Shown: positions 11,935 to 24,002 of the stretch, piece after piece
How positions within the stretch are numbered: position 1 is the first letter of the stretch
Layout: every line of letters begins with the position of its first letter
Source: Stenopsyche tienmushanensis
Taxonomy: Eukaryota > Arthropoda > Insecta > Trichoptera > Stenopsychidae
DNA: 64,000 bases
Direction of reading: 5' to 3'
NCBI GenBank assembly: GCA_008973525.1
Contig: WACJ01000520.1
Coordinates: 558,001 to 622,000 of the forward strand
Translations under genes and position numbers: made by a program
The notes under the pieces: generated by a model
The model's input: only the letters and a program-made list of their open reading frames with translations
The model's database searches: none
Told to the model about the DNA's origin: nothing

Positions 11935-11952
11935 TCCCACTTGGTGACACCA
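11935..11952 (-). other. Primer-binding site, probably tRNA-Leu type
   Basis: One base after the 5' LTR the minus strand reads TGGTGTCACCAAGTGGGA, then TTCG. It begins with TGG, complementary to a tRNA CCA end, and resembles leucine-tRNA primer sites of some gypsy elements. The exact tRNA is an inference. Confidence 0.7.
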
Positions 11953-11953
11953 G

Positions 11954-12608
11954 TGTTGCGTTTGACCCCGCCTGACGTGCAGAGGTCAAGCAGCCTTCGT
12001 TGCCGAGTCCTTCAATCCTTCGGACCATCAGGATCGAAGAGGACCGACAACGGTTTTCGTCAGGATTATTCGATTCAAGACCAGGAACGTATTCGAAATG
12101 AAGAAGGACCGCAGGAGTTCAATGAGATTCCAAATTAGCCGCACAACACATTTATTACGGACTTAACAGGTGGAGAACCGGCAGCAAACGTTGACCAAGC
12201 AAAGGGGTGGCGACAGGCAGCGTGGTATGGTGATATAAGAAATATAGCGACGGCGGGCGGCGCCAGATTCTGGATTTTACAACCCCAGAATCCAGCGCCG
12301 CTCCGGAGAGAACCTTCTCATCCGACGCCTACCACAAGAAGAACGACGAGAGGCCCCAGTAAGGGCTCGGACCCTTATACACAATGGCGTCTTTGGGACA
12401 ATAAAACTTGTTTCGTCAACTTTCTACAGGACGAAACATCCCAGCCGCATTCCATTCCCATTGTTCTATTTAGAAAGCGGGGCTGAAGGTCCACTGCTTG
12501 GGGTATAATTGCTCAAAAATTGTCGTTACACGAATATTTTACAATGACCAGACGCCATGCATTCAAGGATCCAAACTCTCGTCGCTATGCATTTCCGTCC
12601 ACGCTACA
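11954..12608 (-). repeat. 5' LTR (655 bp)
   Basis: No base difference from the left LTR was found by eye along 655 bp. It should hold the promoter of the element; a minus-strand CTATATTTCTTATATC block lies in the downstream half. Confidence 0.92.
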
Positions 12609-12613
12609 ATTAC
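12609..12613. repeat. Target-site duplication, right (ATTAC)
   Basis: ATTAC repeats the five bases before the left LTR. Confidence 0.85.
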
Positions 12614-12667
12614 AACCCTCAGAAATTAAAAAAAAAACTATTCAAAACACTAGATCAATTTGCGCTA

Positions 12668-12835
12668 ACATGATGCATCCATTAAATGTGTTGCAAAACA
12701 AATTGCGTACACACACATTACTTGTGCTGGTTTAAAAACGTTCACACATATACTAAAAATAACTTCTCAAAGTTTCATTGCAATAAGATGAATAGTATAA
12801 GAATGTATTCAATACAAACATACATACAGATTTTT
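12668..12835 (-). repeat. Helitron-like terminal repeat, copy 2
   Basis: Reverse complement of the family at 178-312 and 51770-51960. Conserved blocks include CTTATTGCAATGAAACTTTG and GTACGCAATTTGTTTTGC (minus strand). Small open frames here are incidental. Confidence 0.6.
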
Positions 12836-13159
12836 GTATTAAATAACGAGATGGTCGTATGCGGACCTTGTTTAGCACGCAAAATAAACGTACATAGCTA
12901 ACACTAAACTTTAATACTCATGTTGTTGTATCATTAAATTTAAAGTATATTTCGCATAGAATTTAAATTGAAAGTGAAACTGTATTGAAAAATATTCAAA
13001 ATCAATTTCGCCAATAATATAAAAGTCTAAATCCAATGCCATTTACGTTGTTTCTGTGATAAAGCGATTTCATCCTTCTTCAAGACAATGCGTATTTTAC
13101 CAAGAATTTATTAGGAAATTATTGATCCAGACCTAAATGGAAAAATATCCCACGGCTTA

Positions 13160-13189
13160 TTTACGCGATATGTGATTATTTCGCGTAAA
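13160..13189 (+). repeat. 30-nt hairpin repeat, copy 4 (perfect 9-bp arms)
   Basis: TTTACGCGA, 12-nt loop, TCGCGTAAA; the arms are perfectly complementary. The surrounding sequence shows no 5S relationship. Confidence 0.65.
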
Positions 13190-14160
13190 AATATTTGAAC
13201 TACGAATAGAACAATAATAATTCTAATTTAATATGTAATAAAACAACCTTATAATATTCCTTGTATTAATAACAAAATTTGAAGTAGAATTTATTTTCTT
13301 AAATTTGAAATATCATATATTAAAATCGTATATTTTAATACTTAAATATAAGATGTATAATACGTCTTTTGTATATGTACTGACACTGAACAGATATTCA
13401 AAAATTATGAAATAAGCTAGGGTGGGTTGTACGCATCCAGCCTTTATTGAAAGTTTCATAACATCCTTCAGCTTATTTTCAATCTCAAAGAGTGAAAATC
13501 TACCATAAAACAGATGATACCATATATTTTCCACGAAAATGGCAATAGAATCCTCTCTCCCGCTTTGAATTTTATCTCGACGAAAGAGCATTATTACGAT
13601 TGAATTACAGGCTTACCCTTCAACAACCCGATGGTCTTTAATTTCCATCTCCTTTGTTGATTCATCAGCGGAAGGGTTAAAATGTTTAATCGCGCTATAT
13701 TTATGTGACCTCAGCTCGAATATGAGCCTTTTCTTCCATTTCTCGCAGTAAAATTTAATCTAACGATGGAAATTCCTATTCACCGTCAAGTCATAATTAC
13801 ATAAGCGTCCAATATAGGAGCATAATTTCCCCACACGAGCATTGTTAAAAGTTGCTGATGTTGCCTTCGGATACAATGTGCATCAAAGAGTTCTTTTGAT
13901 TACCTATCCTCCACTCTATTGGAACAAATACGTTTTTCTCCATTACGTGCATACTGATGGGGTTTTATGAATCTCAATTAAAACGTGATACTTAAATCTT
14001 CAACCACTCTTTCAAACGCACTTTGGGCAATGATTAACAATGTTCTGTATTTGATTGAATAGCTCTTTGAAGGTAGTTTCAATTTTATCGATTGGTATCT
14101 AAACATGCTTAACAAAATCAATTGATCGCTTGTGTTCAATCAGAATTGATGATAAATTAT
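13190..14160. other. Unique sequence, no gene recognised
   Basis: A 92-codon minus-strand frame (13313-13591) has no recognisable motif. GC rises moderately at 13600-13960. Confidence 0.45.
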
Positions 14161-14161
14161 C

Positions 14162-14194
14162 TATATAAATATTGCGTTCCTTCGTTGTGTCAGT
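14162..14194 (+). promoter_or_regulatory. TATA/initiator core promoter candidate
   Basis: TATATAAAT at 14162 is followed by TCAGT with its A at 14192, a spacing of 30 nt. This matches the insect TATA-box to initiator distance. A GC-rich block (about 14195-14475) follows in an AT-rich surround and would be the 5' leader. The first ATG in it (14308) opens a frame of only about 29 codons. It could serve a gene whose exons lie elsewhere, a non-coding RNA, or an unrecognised retroelement. Confidence 0.4.
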
Positions 14195-14475
14195 GGTCCG
14201 AAATTTAGTCCGGTAGGACACACAAGCGACTGTCGACTCGCGATCAACGACGAACCTCCGCGACCCGCGAGCCTCTCAGCCCTGCGACCGTCACTGACTT
14301 GCGGCAATGCCTCACTTTACCAGAACAAACTTGACTAAATGCTTCTTTTACCTTAGAAAAACCGTACATGCCATTATCGCCTCTCGGCATAGTTGACAAA
14401 AGGCGTTGTTTACCTTAGCAAAGTGGATCGGACACCGCGACAGACATCCGGACGCCGGATGCCGGATAGGAGGCA
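14195..14475 (+). other. GC-rich block downstream of the core promoter
   Basis: The block contains two near repeats of TTTACCTTAG about 60 nt apart, and a nested CCGG-rich palindromic patch (ATCCGGACGCCGG) near 14449. No long frame. It may be a leader exon or a regulatory block. Confidence 0.3.
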
Positions 14476-15589
14476 TTGATTTTTATAATTAAATAATATT
14501 AACATAGAATAATTTCAAAATCTATGATAATATTGTGAAACCATTAAATTGAATTTTGAGAAAATCTAATTAATGTCAGAAGATTGGGAAAATTGTCCTA
14601 ATCGACTACCACTTATTATATTTTTTACAGATTTTTTTTAAATGGGAAAAAAATAAAAAATGACAAGGAGTGAATCATGCTATCGAATTTTTTTTTTTCA
14701 TCTAAACCTGCTAAATTTTATGAAGAGAGTATTGATAAGTTACCAGTGAAATATATATAATACTGCTTTGTTATTTTTTTAAAGCTAAATATGTGTGGCA
14801 ATTATATATGACTCGACCTAATAATTATGAGTCGATGAAATAGATCTGTTGCCTTGGGCATATTATTACAATAGCTAATTTAGAAACGTGTTCAAAGTAT
14901 TTTATGTGGTCTAAAATATGTAAAAGACAAAGAACGAGCGGGTTGTTTTGCTTTTATTCGCATCGGACAGCTTAAAGGGCAACTACGAGGGAGAGCTTAA
15001 GAGTACTAAGGTTAATGCGAAAGTTCAAAGTTGATGGCTTAGTTTACCGAATTTGTAGAGAAAAGAGTTAAAGTGATCCTACCCGAGGGATACAAAAAAT
15101 CATATCTTTTCATTTGAATATTTAAATATATATATATTATTTCACGATTTAAAAAGAATACTTTCATAAATATTTCATAGATCTTCGCTCATGATATCGA
15201 TCAAATTTACACGCATTTGACGATCAATCGATAACGATGTCTTTCCATAGGAATGCTTTTTAAACAAAAAAAATGATCAAAATAGAACACAGTCCACATA
15301 TGATAAGAAATCTTGAAAGATAAGGATGGATGGAATTGTTTAATGTATCATCAATTCCAATTGGTTCCAATGTTATCACATAGGATTCAGGCTCCATATA
15401 ATCCCGCTAGGGTTCGTTACATTTCTCAGCCATCCATAACGTCGTTCCCCGTCCATGACCTGTAATGAATTGGATCTAAAATTGACAGCTTGAAACTGCT
15501 CAAATTAATCACTCGGTGCTATAATTACACCATAATCTAATCATATCATATGTACCTTTTTTTTATTAACTATAGTGCTAAAAAGCATG
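14476..15589. other. Unique AT-rich sequence, nothing recognised
   Basis: A short TA microsatellite lies near 15127-15139. No frame of interest. Confidence 0.45.
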
Positions 15590-15659
15590 AATTCTCCTAT
15601 TTATAAATCCAAAGCTTGCAGTTCGCTATTACAATTTTAATCCAAACAAAATCTCCAGT

Positions 15660-15739
15660 CACAGGCAGAATTTCGGCGAAAAAACGCAAAAATGGATATT
15701 ACAAAAACTCCGGGAGCGTAATTTCGGGGTTTTACTGTA
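15660..15739 (-). mobile_element. Solitary pogo-like terminus
   Basis: The minus strand from 15739 reads TACAGTAAAACCCCGAAATT, the type of end carried by pogo/Tigger-like elements and related to the terminus at 6451. No matching opposite end or transposase was found, so only a fragment or short MITE is present. Confidence 0.4.
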
Positions 15740-17161
15740 TTTACATCTCATGTAAAAGATCAACTTTGATGAATAGCTTGCGGGTTTCCTCAACCAATAC
15801 ATACCATCAAAGCTTCAAAACATATAATGAAAATGTGGAGGTAAGATAAGTTTGACAAGTCACTTATGCGCCCCAAACTGTCTACTCACAAAGAAATTTT
15901 GACTCCATAGGGAAGAAATATTGAAATATCTACGTCATATTATTATCAATTAAAATTTGTACTTTTTTAAGCATATTATTCTTAACACAATCTCACAATA
16001 TATTTTTTTAATAATAACACTGTTTAGTTAATAAAAACAACTTTATATGTCACACTCATCCACACATTTTTGGCATTATATGTAACAATTTAACTAAACA
16101 ATCACTCGATAAAACTCTCTAGTATTTTGTATATTATTCCAGAGCATATTGATACAAGTAGCTAAACGATTTATCATTTTTCAACCAATTTTATCCTGCA
16201 ATATTGAAGACAAATCTGGGAATTGTGGAAATCAATTCATTTTTTTAAGTTTCTTTTTACAAACATTCTTTCGATATTTCAATATAAATACAAAGTTTTG
16301 CTCTGAAGGTACTGCATTTAATTTTTCATCATATCATATTAAATTCCTAGTCTTTTCAGTTCTAAAGCCACCCTAAATTATTAAATTTTCACCTGCTTGC
16401 TTGATTGTAGAGATTTTGGGCGGTCCGGTATTTTTTTGTTCTTCAAAGTCCCAATCTCCTGATAGCACAAAACTATAACGACATTCGTACATTAAATGTT
16501 GATAGTGTACGTTATGACGCATTTGAAATAATGAATCAAAGATCTATTAAAGCAAAAATATTTCAGATCGATATAAATTCGATTTTTTGGTATATTTTGG
16601 ATTAATTTCAATGCAATTGTGCTTTAGTTACTAAACAGATAAAAAATCTATAAACTTTCAATTTTAAAAGCCATTATAAAATAGCAGTGTGGATAATTTG
16701 ATGGCAAGCCTTCGACGAGAATGAAAACGTATTCCGGAAAGCCATATTCATGCGACGTGCGAAAGCCATATTCATCAGCAAACTCAACGCCGTTATTCAG
16801 ACTCGATATGGCAATAAATTTAAACATAAAAACATATTTTTAAGCACTATCTGCAAATATAAATATTTGATAAAATTATATCCTTCTAGATCGGTAACAC
16901 TTGATCTGGCGCTTCATGTATATCGAGCTTGTAGTGTGTGTATACATTTTGATATTTACGACGATCTGTCGATGAATCATCATCAATCATTGTTCAGACT
17001 AACTGAAAATATTATATACTCAAATATGTTAATTTAATAATATCATAATGTTACGTTTGTATGTATTAAAATATACATACCAACAATGTCACGGTGGCAA
17101 TAAACATTACTATTACATAGCATACATTACCATTTTTATCACCGGCAGTCGAGGGTATATA
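15740..17161. other. Unique AT-rich sequence, nothing recognised
   Basis: Short unrecognised frames only (16149-16376 and 16750-17037). Confidence 0.45.
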
Positions 17162-18446
17162 TTGGGTTGGTGCAAAAGTTAGGGCCGTTTTTTACAAATA
17201 CAATTAAACTTTTTTTTTTAGACTTGTAGTATTTATTTAATCAATTATATAATTTCTATCTGTTCTTATAACCTTCTTCTATCTTTCTATCAACTTTTTA
17301 ATACCATTAGTGTAAAATTCCGTGGATTTTGATGCGAAAAATGTAGTAAGGGATGTTTTTACCTGCTCTATTGTATCAACTTTTTTATCATTTAAAACAT
17401 TTTGCAGTGATCGGAATAAATAAATATCGGAAGGAGCAAGATCTGTAGAGCACGGTGGATGCTTGATAATATCCCAATTCAACTCATTTAGCTTGTGTTG
17501 GGTCATCAAAGTCTTACGTGGTCGCGCGTTGTCGTGATGAAACACTACCCCTTTTCTGTTTACCAATTCTGGTCTATTCTTTTGAAGGGCGATGTTCAAT
17601 TTGGATAATTTCTGACAATATCGTTCTGCTGTAATTGTCTGATTGGGTTCCAAGAGTTCAAAATATACAATACCCTTTCAATCCCACCAAACACAAAGCA
17701 TAACTTATTTTTGTGGATTTCGGACTTCAAAGTTGTTAATGGGGCTTGTCCAGGTATAGCCCAATGTCTTTTTCTTGTCACGTTGTTGTACACGACCCAT
17801 TTCTCATCTTCCATTACCAAACGATGCAAAAAAGGTTCACATTTTTGTGTCGCACTCAAAGTAACGCACGTTGAAACACTATCCAATAAATTGGCAGCCG
17901 ACAATTGATGAGGTATCCAAACGTCGTACCGCGAAACCATCCCCATACCCTTCAAATATCTTAATACGATTCTTTGGTTGACTCCCATCATCGACGCGAT
18001 CTCCCTGGTGGTTAGACGTGGATTGGTGTCAATTATGACTTTAAACTTGTCGTCATCAGACTTCAATGGCCGCCCGATATGTGGTTTATCAATTAGTGAA
18101 AAATCCCCAGATCGGAATTTTGTAAAACATTTTCGTACCTGTCGAACTTTGATGACATCTGTTCTATACACTTCGCAAATGTTTTTGGTTTTCACACTCG
18201 CGGTATTGTCTTTTCGGAATTCATAAAGTAAAAAATGACGTAAATGCACTTTATCGACCGACATTTTGAAAAAATACAAGGGCTTTTCACTGTACTCTGG
18301 CCAGGCCAAAACTGAATAGAAAGTAGAGGGAAAGCATCCTTTATACAATGGAATCATTTAAAAGAAGATGCTATTCATCATTTTTGAAAAAAAAAAATTT
18401 TTACCTAGGATCATAAAAAACGGCCTTAACTTTTGCACCAACCCAA
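17162..18446 (-). mobile_element. Full-length mariner element, inactivated
   Basis: The element is 1285 bp, the usual mariner length, flanked by TA on both sides. The ends are inverted repeats of about 30 bp: TTGGGTTGGTGCAAAAGTTA then (G/A)GGCCGTTTTTTA, with one mismatch. The transposase runs on the minus strand and is broken by a frameshift and a stop. The two good ends could still be mobilised by a related active transposase. Confidence 0.93.
17279..18264 (-). pseudogene. Mariner transposase, frameshift and nonsense mutation
   Basis: Mariner transposases cut and paste the element at TA. From the ATG at 18264 the first part has a paired helix-turn-helix DNA-binding region (about residues 1-112), then the linker motif WIPHQL (116-121), then the first catalytic Asp in MEDEKW (D153). 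The second part (17653-17279) has the other two in HHDNARP and LAPSD, 34 residues apart, so the signature is DD34D. The frame shifts between about 17684 and 17699. In the restored frame a TGA at 17678-17680 replaces a conserved Trp codon of the WWDWKG motif. All three catalytic residues survive, and the total length is near the usual 330-350 residues. The lesions suggest fairly recent death. Confidence 0.9.
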
Positions 18447-19473
18447 TATATATATGATAATTTTGTTAATTATGGGTTGAAATGTAACATTTCGGAATAC
18501 GTATTCCGACTATTATTTATTTGGATGTAGTGTACCCTCTCATTTCACTTAAATGGCGTATCCTTTTATACGGGGGAAACCATTTCATTACGGGCAAGAG
18601 TCGTCATCAAGATGTACATTTTCCCTTCGGGACAGAAATACTTTCTTTTTCGTTTGACTTTCTTTGAGAGACATCTTTCTAAGTATGCTCACTCATTAAT
18701 ATCACGTCACTTTTTCGCAAGCGTGATGAAAATCGGCAGTGCGGCGTGACGATAAAGAATGGGCACATTCACAAAGGAGAAGCCTATCTTATGGTAATAG
18801 GAGCAATGGAAGTAGAGCATTTTTCAACACCGCAAAAATATTCAACGAGTGTTATAAATGGGAAACCTTATCCGATATAGCTCACCTTCCGTGGAAATCG
18901 GCCGTTTGAAGAGTCCCCATCCACCGTCTGGGGGGCACAATGAAATGAAAATATGATAACAATGAAAGGGAATAAAGGAGATGAGTCACTTCATCGCTGC
19001 AGACAAAAGGCTCCCAGGAAGACGAGCGTCCGTGATTACTTACCTACTTCCTTTATTTCCCCGCAAAGATGACAGACATATTAAAAACTCTGGATGAATT
19101 TAGGCGCAGGGATGAAGAAAAACGTCAGGCGCCGTTAATAATGGAGCCTTTCTTGCGCGGGACCATCTTCCCGGTGGCTTACTTCCACATTAAAATGGGC
19201 TACGAATGAATGAATGCAAAGCGAAACCTTACGGAAAATACGAATGGGCATTTTGAGCTCTTCAGATCTTGACGAAGGTCTTGTCACTATCAAATATTAC
19301 CATATTTTGACATGAGCTATACGATAAAAGATCAAATTATTTCCCTAGCCGCTCCTTAATATTACAGGGATCAAAAGATAATCAACGTTTGTATAACTTG
19401 CTAAACATTAATAAAGTTGTGTTATACTCCATTATATATTGCCACTGTTTATATAATTTTTTAATCTCATTTA
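18447..19473. other. Unique, moderately GC-rich sequence between the two mariners
   Basis: No frame of interest. The block at about 18530-19290 is less AT-rich than its surroundings and free of repeats I can recognise. Confidence 0.45.
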
Positions 19474-20400
19474 TTAGGGTGTCCCATAAGTTTCTTTCGT
19501 TTTCATATTAAGAAAAAAATAAACAATAATTTGTATTATATCAAAATTTATTAAATAATATATGATCCATTCTGTTCTATTACCTTTCTCCGTGTTTTCG
19601 GAAGCCCCATAATACCTTCTTGCCAAAATTTCTCCAAGATTTGTTGGCAAAATATTGATTAAGGTACATTTTTATATCATTTTTTTAATTAAAATTTTTA
19701 CCACTTAAAGAATTTTTCAATTAAAGAAATAAATCATAATCTGAAAAGGCAATGTCCGGAGAGTATGGAGGATGAGGTAAAACATCCTTGTCAAATGATA
19801 ACAATTTATTAATGACGAGCAAAGACACACGCAGCCTGGCGTTATCGCGGTGGAAAAGAACACCTCGCCTATTTACTAATTCTGGCCATTTTCTGGCAAT
19901 TGCATCCTTTATATTGTCTAGTTGGAAACAATATTTTGTTGAGTTGATCGTTTCACCTTGCTGAAGTAGCTCATAGTAAACTACCCCCTTCCAGTCCCAC
20001 CAAATGCATAGCAAAACTTTTTTTGGATGTAGGCCAGGTTTAGCTACAGTTAAAGCTTCTGTATCCTTGGTCCAAGACCGTTTACGTTGGATATTCTCAT
20101 AGAGTATCCAACTTTCATCTCCAATGACAAGTTTCTTCAAAAAAGGTTGGCTATTATGTTGTTGGAGAAGGAGATCGCATGTTGAAATACGCTGAAGTTT
20201 ATTTAAGTCAGTCAGTTCATGAGGAAGCCACACATCTGAACGATTGATGTAGCCCAATTTTATCAGATGATTATGGAAGGATGTTCGTGGAATTTCTAAC
20301 TTTTTAGCTATTTCGCGAACAGTATATCGCGGGTTTTCTTCAACCACGGCTATGATTAGATCTGTGTTCATTTACGAAAGAAACTTATGGGACAACCTAA
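19474..20400 (-). mobile_element. Irritans-type mariner, internally deleted
   Basis: The element is 927 bp with TA on both sides. Its inverted repeats share GTCCCATAAGTTTCTTTCGT and begin TTAGG, the end sequence typical of irritans-subfamily mariners. It is about 350 bp shorter than a full element. The missing part is the transposase N-terminus, since the right terminal repeat directly abuts codon 1 of the remaining frame. Confidence 0.92.
19560..20371 (-). pseudogene. Irritans mariner transposase, N-terminally deleted and decayed
   Basis: The open part (20371-19721, 216 codons) starts at the second helix of the DNA-binding region (ENPRYTVREIAKKLEIPRTS). It keeps the linker WLPHEL, the first catalytic Asp in IGDESW, WWDWKG, the second Asp in HRDNA, and the third in FSDYDLF. 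The last two are 34 residues apart (DD34D). The first HTH, about 70-80 residues, is absent. After DYDLFL comes an in-frame TAA. Beyond it recognisable C-terminal sequence (FANKSWRNFGKK) continues with further stops to about 19560. It cannot encode an active enzyme. Confidence 0.88.
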
Positions 20401-20402
20401 TA

Positions 20403-23400
20403 TAAAAAAAACTTTTAGGACTTTTTGTCTCAGAATTATTACCATAATGCTTTGAGTATTCTAAAGAAAATATTGATCAGAGGGTGTAATATTTGGCTAA
20501 TAAGATGGACGGGATATAAATTCTAAACAAAGCTCTATTATTTTGTTTTGTATTAACACACTTTAAGCGGGCAAAATTGCACACTGTGTGAAAATAAATC
20601 ATGCAAAATACAAATACACAATATATACAATTAGTTATTATTCTTAAAAGTACTAGGAGACAATAACATTATTTACAATACTTTTAGCCCTTTGATAATG
20701 CGTGCGCATTTGAGTGATCCATAAAGAGTAAGCCCGCACATATTGCGTGCAACCTTCCATAGCGCTTTATTGTACGATATTTTGATGTTTGTGTACTGCG
20801 AAAATTAACCCACCAATCAAAGGATTCGTGTGTTAATCGATGATTATGTTTTGGTCATAACATTCGAGAGATAAGACCGTACTTTTATAGCCATCGAAGC
20901 ATTTATCATCTACTTAATCGATTCACACGATTTTTAATGCCCCGTGACTATAGGAGGGTCGACTGTATATAATACGTATGTTCATAATATGTACGTACTC
21001 CAAGTCGGAGCATCACAAAATCGAATTATTTACCGATATTAATTTATTTTACTCTGAAAAGTTTGAGAGTCTTTGAGCCATGTTCTGTAAATGTTTTGGA
21101 CTAATCCGGCGCGAGAGGTTTAGCTGAGCGAGGTTTTTTAACTGTAACAAAAAAATATGCGTTTCGTGAACCGTGACTCGTTACAAACTAGCAATAATAG
21201 GAAAAGTTCAAATTTTTTATAACTTTCTGATCCAATTAATATATATCATATTTCAAATCGTTAATAATTTACATAAAAGGCACGTGTTACTATTTGACGG
21301 AACATAATTCATATTTAACATACAATCAAAGAAAATACAGTACAAATGTGGAGAAGTTGTTTTTTTTTTTTTTGATACTGCTATGTAAGTGAAGCATTTG
21401 GAATAGCAATAAGAATAATACAAAGCAAACAGATAAAGGCAATCATAAATTTCTATCCAACAAAAATATAGTAGTTGTATGAACTCAACAGCTAGATGGA
21501 ATAAAAACATCACAAATTTATATGATATAAAATTAATAATATTAGCTTAGGATAGTGGCTAATGGAATAACTTTATTGTATTTCAATGGACTCCATTTAA
21601 AATAATTTTTGAATTTATATAGTCTCAGAATAAAATGCATTTGATTTTAGTCCATTATGTCACCAAATTAAATAATTAATAAATTAATGTAATTTCGTTT
21701 TCTTTAGAATATGATCATTCCAATATATGCATTTCATTCTGAGACAACGAGTATTAAATGTTTCGAATGTTTTCTCTATTATTAACGAGTATTTTTGAGG
21801 ACTAAATTTATATATTTATGAATCAAAACATGTTTCTTTCCATATATTAATACATAATGAGTAGACATGCTTAAAATATATTATGATATGATCATTCCAT
21901 TGATTGCGGTTGAATGACGCATTAATGGCGCCACTGTCTACGTACACAAAAACGCTAAAATCGTTTATGAATTAAACAATATATTGGTTTTAAAATTAGC
22001 ATTTTCATACAATAATAATTGTTGGTCTGTGTATTTTTAAATATTTCACGATACTTCTTTTTAGAATATCGACTACATAGAATCGACGCTACATAATTTA
22101 TGATGTTTAAAGAAAAATACGTAAAATACACTTTTATACAACCTCTCAATTTATGCGTAGAGTTTTTTCGCATTATGAGGATCCAAGTATAGATTTATTA
22201 TAAACAAAAAAAAACCGCTCCGTATTCATTTCATATTCAAATATGCAAATGAGCAACTCGTTCAGCGTTGTTTCGAAAATGTTTTTTTGTTATTTGTAAA
22301 TAATTATTCTTCCCCGCCGACGATCGAATCAGAAGAAATATATTTTTGGCCAAACAAAAAACGCAAAAACAAAGAAATCCCAACAAACGGCGGAAAAACC
22401 GGCATGATCTTGACAAATCAAAATGCGTATTGAAAATTGTTCGGAGAAGACCGCGCTAAAGGAAGCGAAATGTCGAAGTTTTCAATCTTGCGGTGCTTCA
22501 AAGGAGGGAAAGGAGGGAAAAAAATTAGGATTTTAATCAGGAATATTCCCAGACCGCCTCTATTCCGCTTAAGCCTCTAATCGTGATAATCCCTACCTTC
22601 CCTTCGCTTCTCTACTTTCGACTTTGATCACGATTGGCATCAACCCATATTTTATATAGACCAATCCGCCATAGGTTGCAATAATCCTTCCCAAATTGAA
22701 ATACAATGGATGAAACATAATTTTTTTATCCCCGGGCTCGTATTTTTCAGAGCGAAGTAAAAATAATATTTTTCATATTTATATCTCATCTTCCCAAGAT
22801 AATATTAAGCCGTATTATATTTTGATAACCTTTGCGTATGATAATAAAACTCTAATGGTGAATTTGGCCCTACCTACGACGTGAATATCAATATATTTGC
22901 ATACGATTATATTTTTTACATCAAAATCCAACTCTTTCGCGGCACAAATATTAATTTAATATTTTCAGAGTGATTTCAATAATAGCAGATCGATAAAACG
23001 TAATTTACATGATAAAATTTCAGACAAAAAACTAGCCTAAAGCATGCATAACAACGAGACATTACGTTTTAAAAATTGAACCTTTTGAGATTATATTGTT
23101 TAAAAAAGTATATATTATATTAAAATAGTTATAATAATGCTTTATAAAATCCTAAATTTGAGTTATTGGGTCAAATAGTTATTATCTCAAAATGAATTTC
23201 TAATTCATTCAATCTATAAATAATATATTTTTCTATATCTATCTTTTACCAAATTTCAAGCTATTTTTTTCATAAAACCTTTTAGATTTCGTTATAACAA
23301 TATATCTTTATGATTTACTATCTTGCTTTTTAATTAGTGTTCAAAGAACCTAAGCCATTAGTAATCATAAAGCAAATTTTATAACGAATAAATGAGAAAA

Positions 23401-24002
23401 ATGTGGTTCTAAACCATTAAAAAATGTAATCCATCACTATCATGTTGAAAAATATTTATTTAGCTCCACAAATTACGTCAACACATCGTCATCCAATTTA
23501 TTGGATCTTTCCCTTCCAGAATCATTTCTGGGGTTCTTATCGTCATTTTCGATTACCCTAATTTAACATAATAGACTCAGTTTAATTTGTCTAATAAGGT
23601 TGTATTGCATGAAAATTATCCAATAGCGGATGATATTGCACTGGACTGCAAATTACATCTGTGAAAATTTGCTGACCATGATTAAAACATTAATCGTGTT
23701 GAAAGGCTTATTCAAAGAGACACTAAAGGTGCCAAGGGATGCTTTTTGTTGAAAAGTCTCAAGAGAAGTTAAGAGCAATGTTGAAAACGGATTTAATTCC
23801 CCAAATGTTGTATATTTGCACAACTTCGCAATAATTTAATTAGCACATACCGAAAGTGTTTATATTAATTTATAGCTCTTGTACTAATCATAGTAATAAT
23901 TAAATTAATTCTTCCGCTTTTTCGTCTAATATTTAACATGATATACTAAACTTTGTTGTTTAGGATAAACAGCCTAATTTAGGATAGAGCCAACCAAAAT
24001 TG
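20403..24002. other. Unique AT-rich sequence, no gene
   Basis: A TTAACAC terminus like those of the TTAA elements starts near 20553 (TTAACACACTTTAAGCGGGC), with a weak partner near 20830. A homopolymer T run occupies about 21359-21374. GC rises at 22250-22680. Otherwise nothing recognisable. Confidence 0.45.

Larger units (their letters stand above)
8699..12608 (-). mobile_element. Non-autonomous gypsy-like LTR retrotransposon, complete structure
   Basis: Two direct repeats of 655 bp bound 2.6 kb of internal DNA, with TG...CA ends and a 5-bp duplication (ATTAC) on both sides. Orientation is minus. A primer-binding site beginning TGGTGTCACC follows the right LTR, and a purine tract (AGGGGGAG) precedes the left LTR. 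The internal region has no gag or pol frame, so it must borrow proteins from a full-length relative, as LARD-type elements do. The LTRs show no difference by eye, so insertion is very recent. The 5-bp duplication and PBS suggest the Ty3/gypsy group; BEL/Pao cannot be excluded without pol. Confidence 0.9.

Noticed and set aside
11537..12028. 163-codon minus-strand frame as a gag gene
   Set aside because: Its start lies in the LTR and it reads through the primer-binding site; it is low in complexity and lacks any gag motif or zinc knuckle.
11608..12138. 176-codon plus-strand frame
   Set aside because: It runs from the GC-rich leader across the PBS into the LTR of a minus-strand retroelement, so it is antisense to the element; its last 60 codons repeat in the other LTR.
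16750..17037. 95-codon frame left of the mariner
   Set aside because: No motif, no composition change and no gene context; likely chance.
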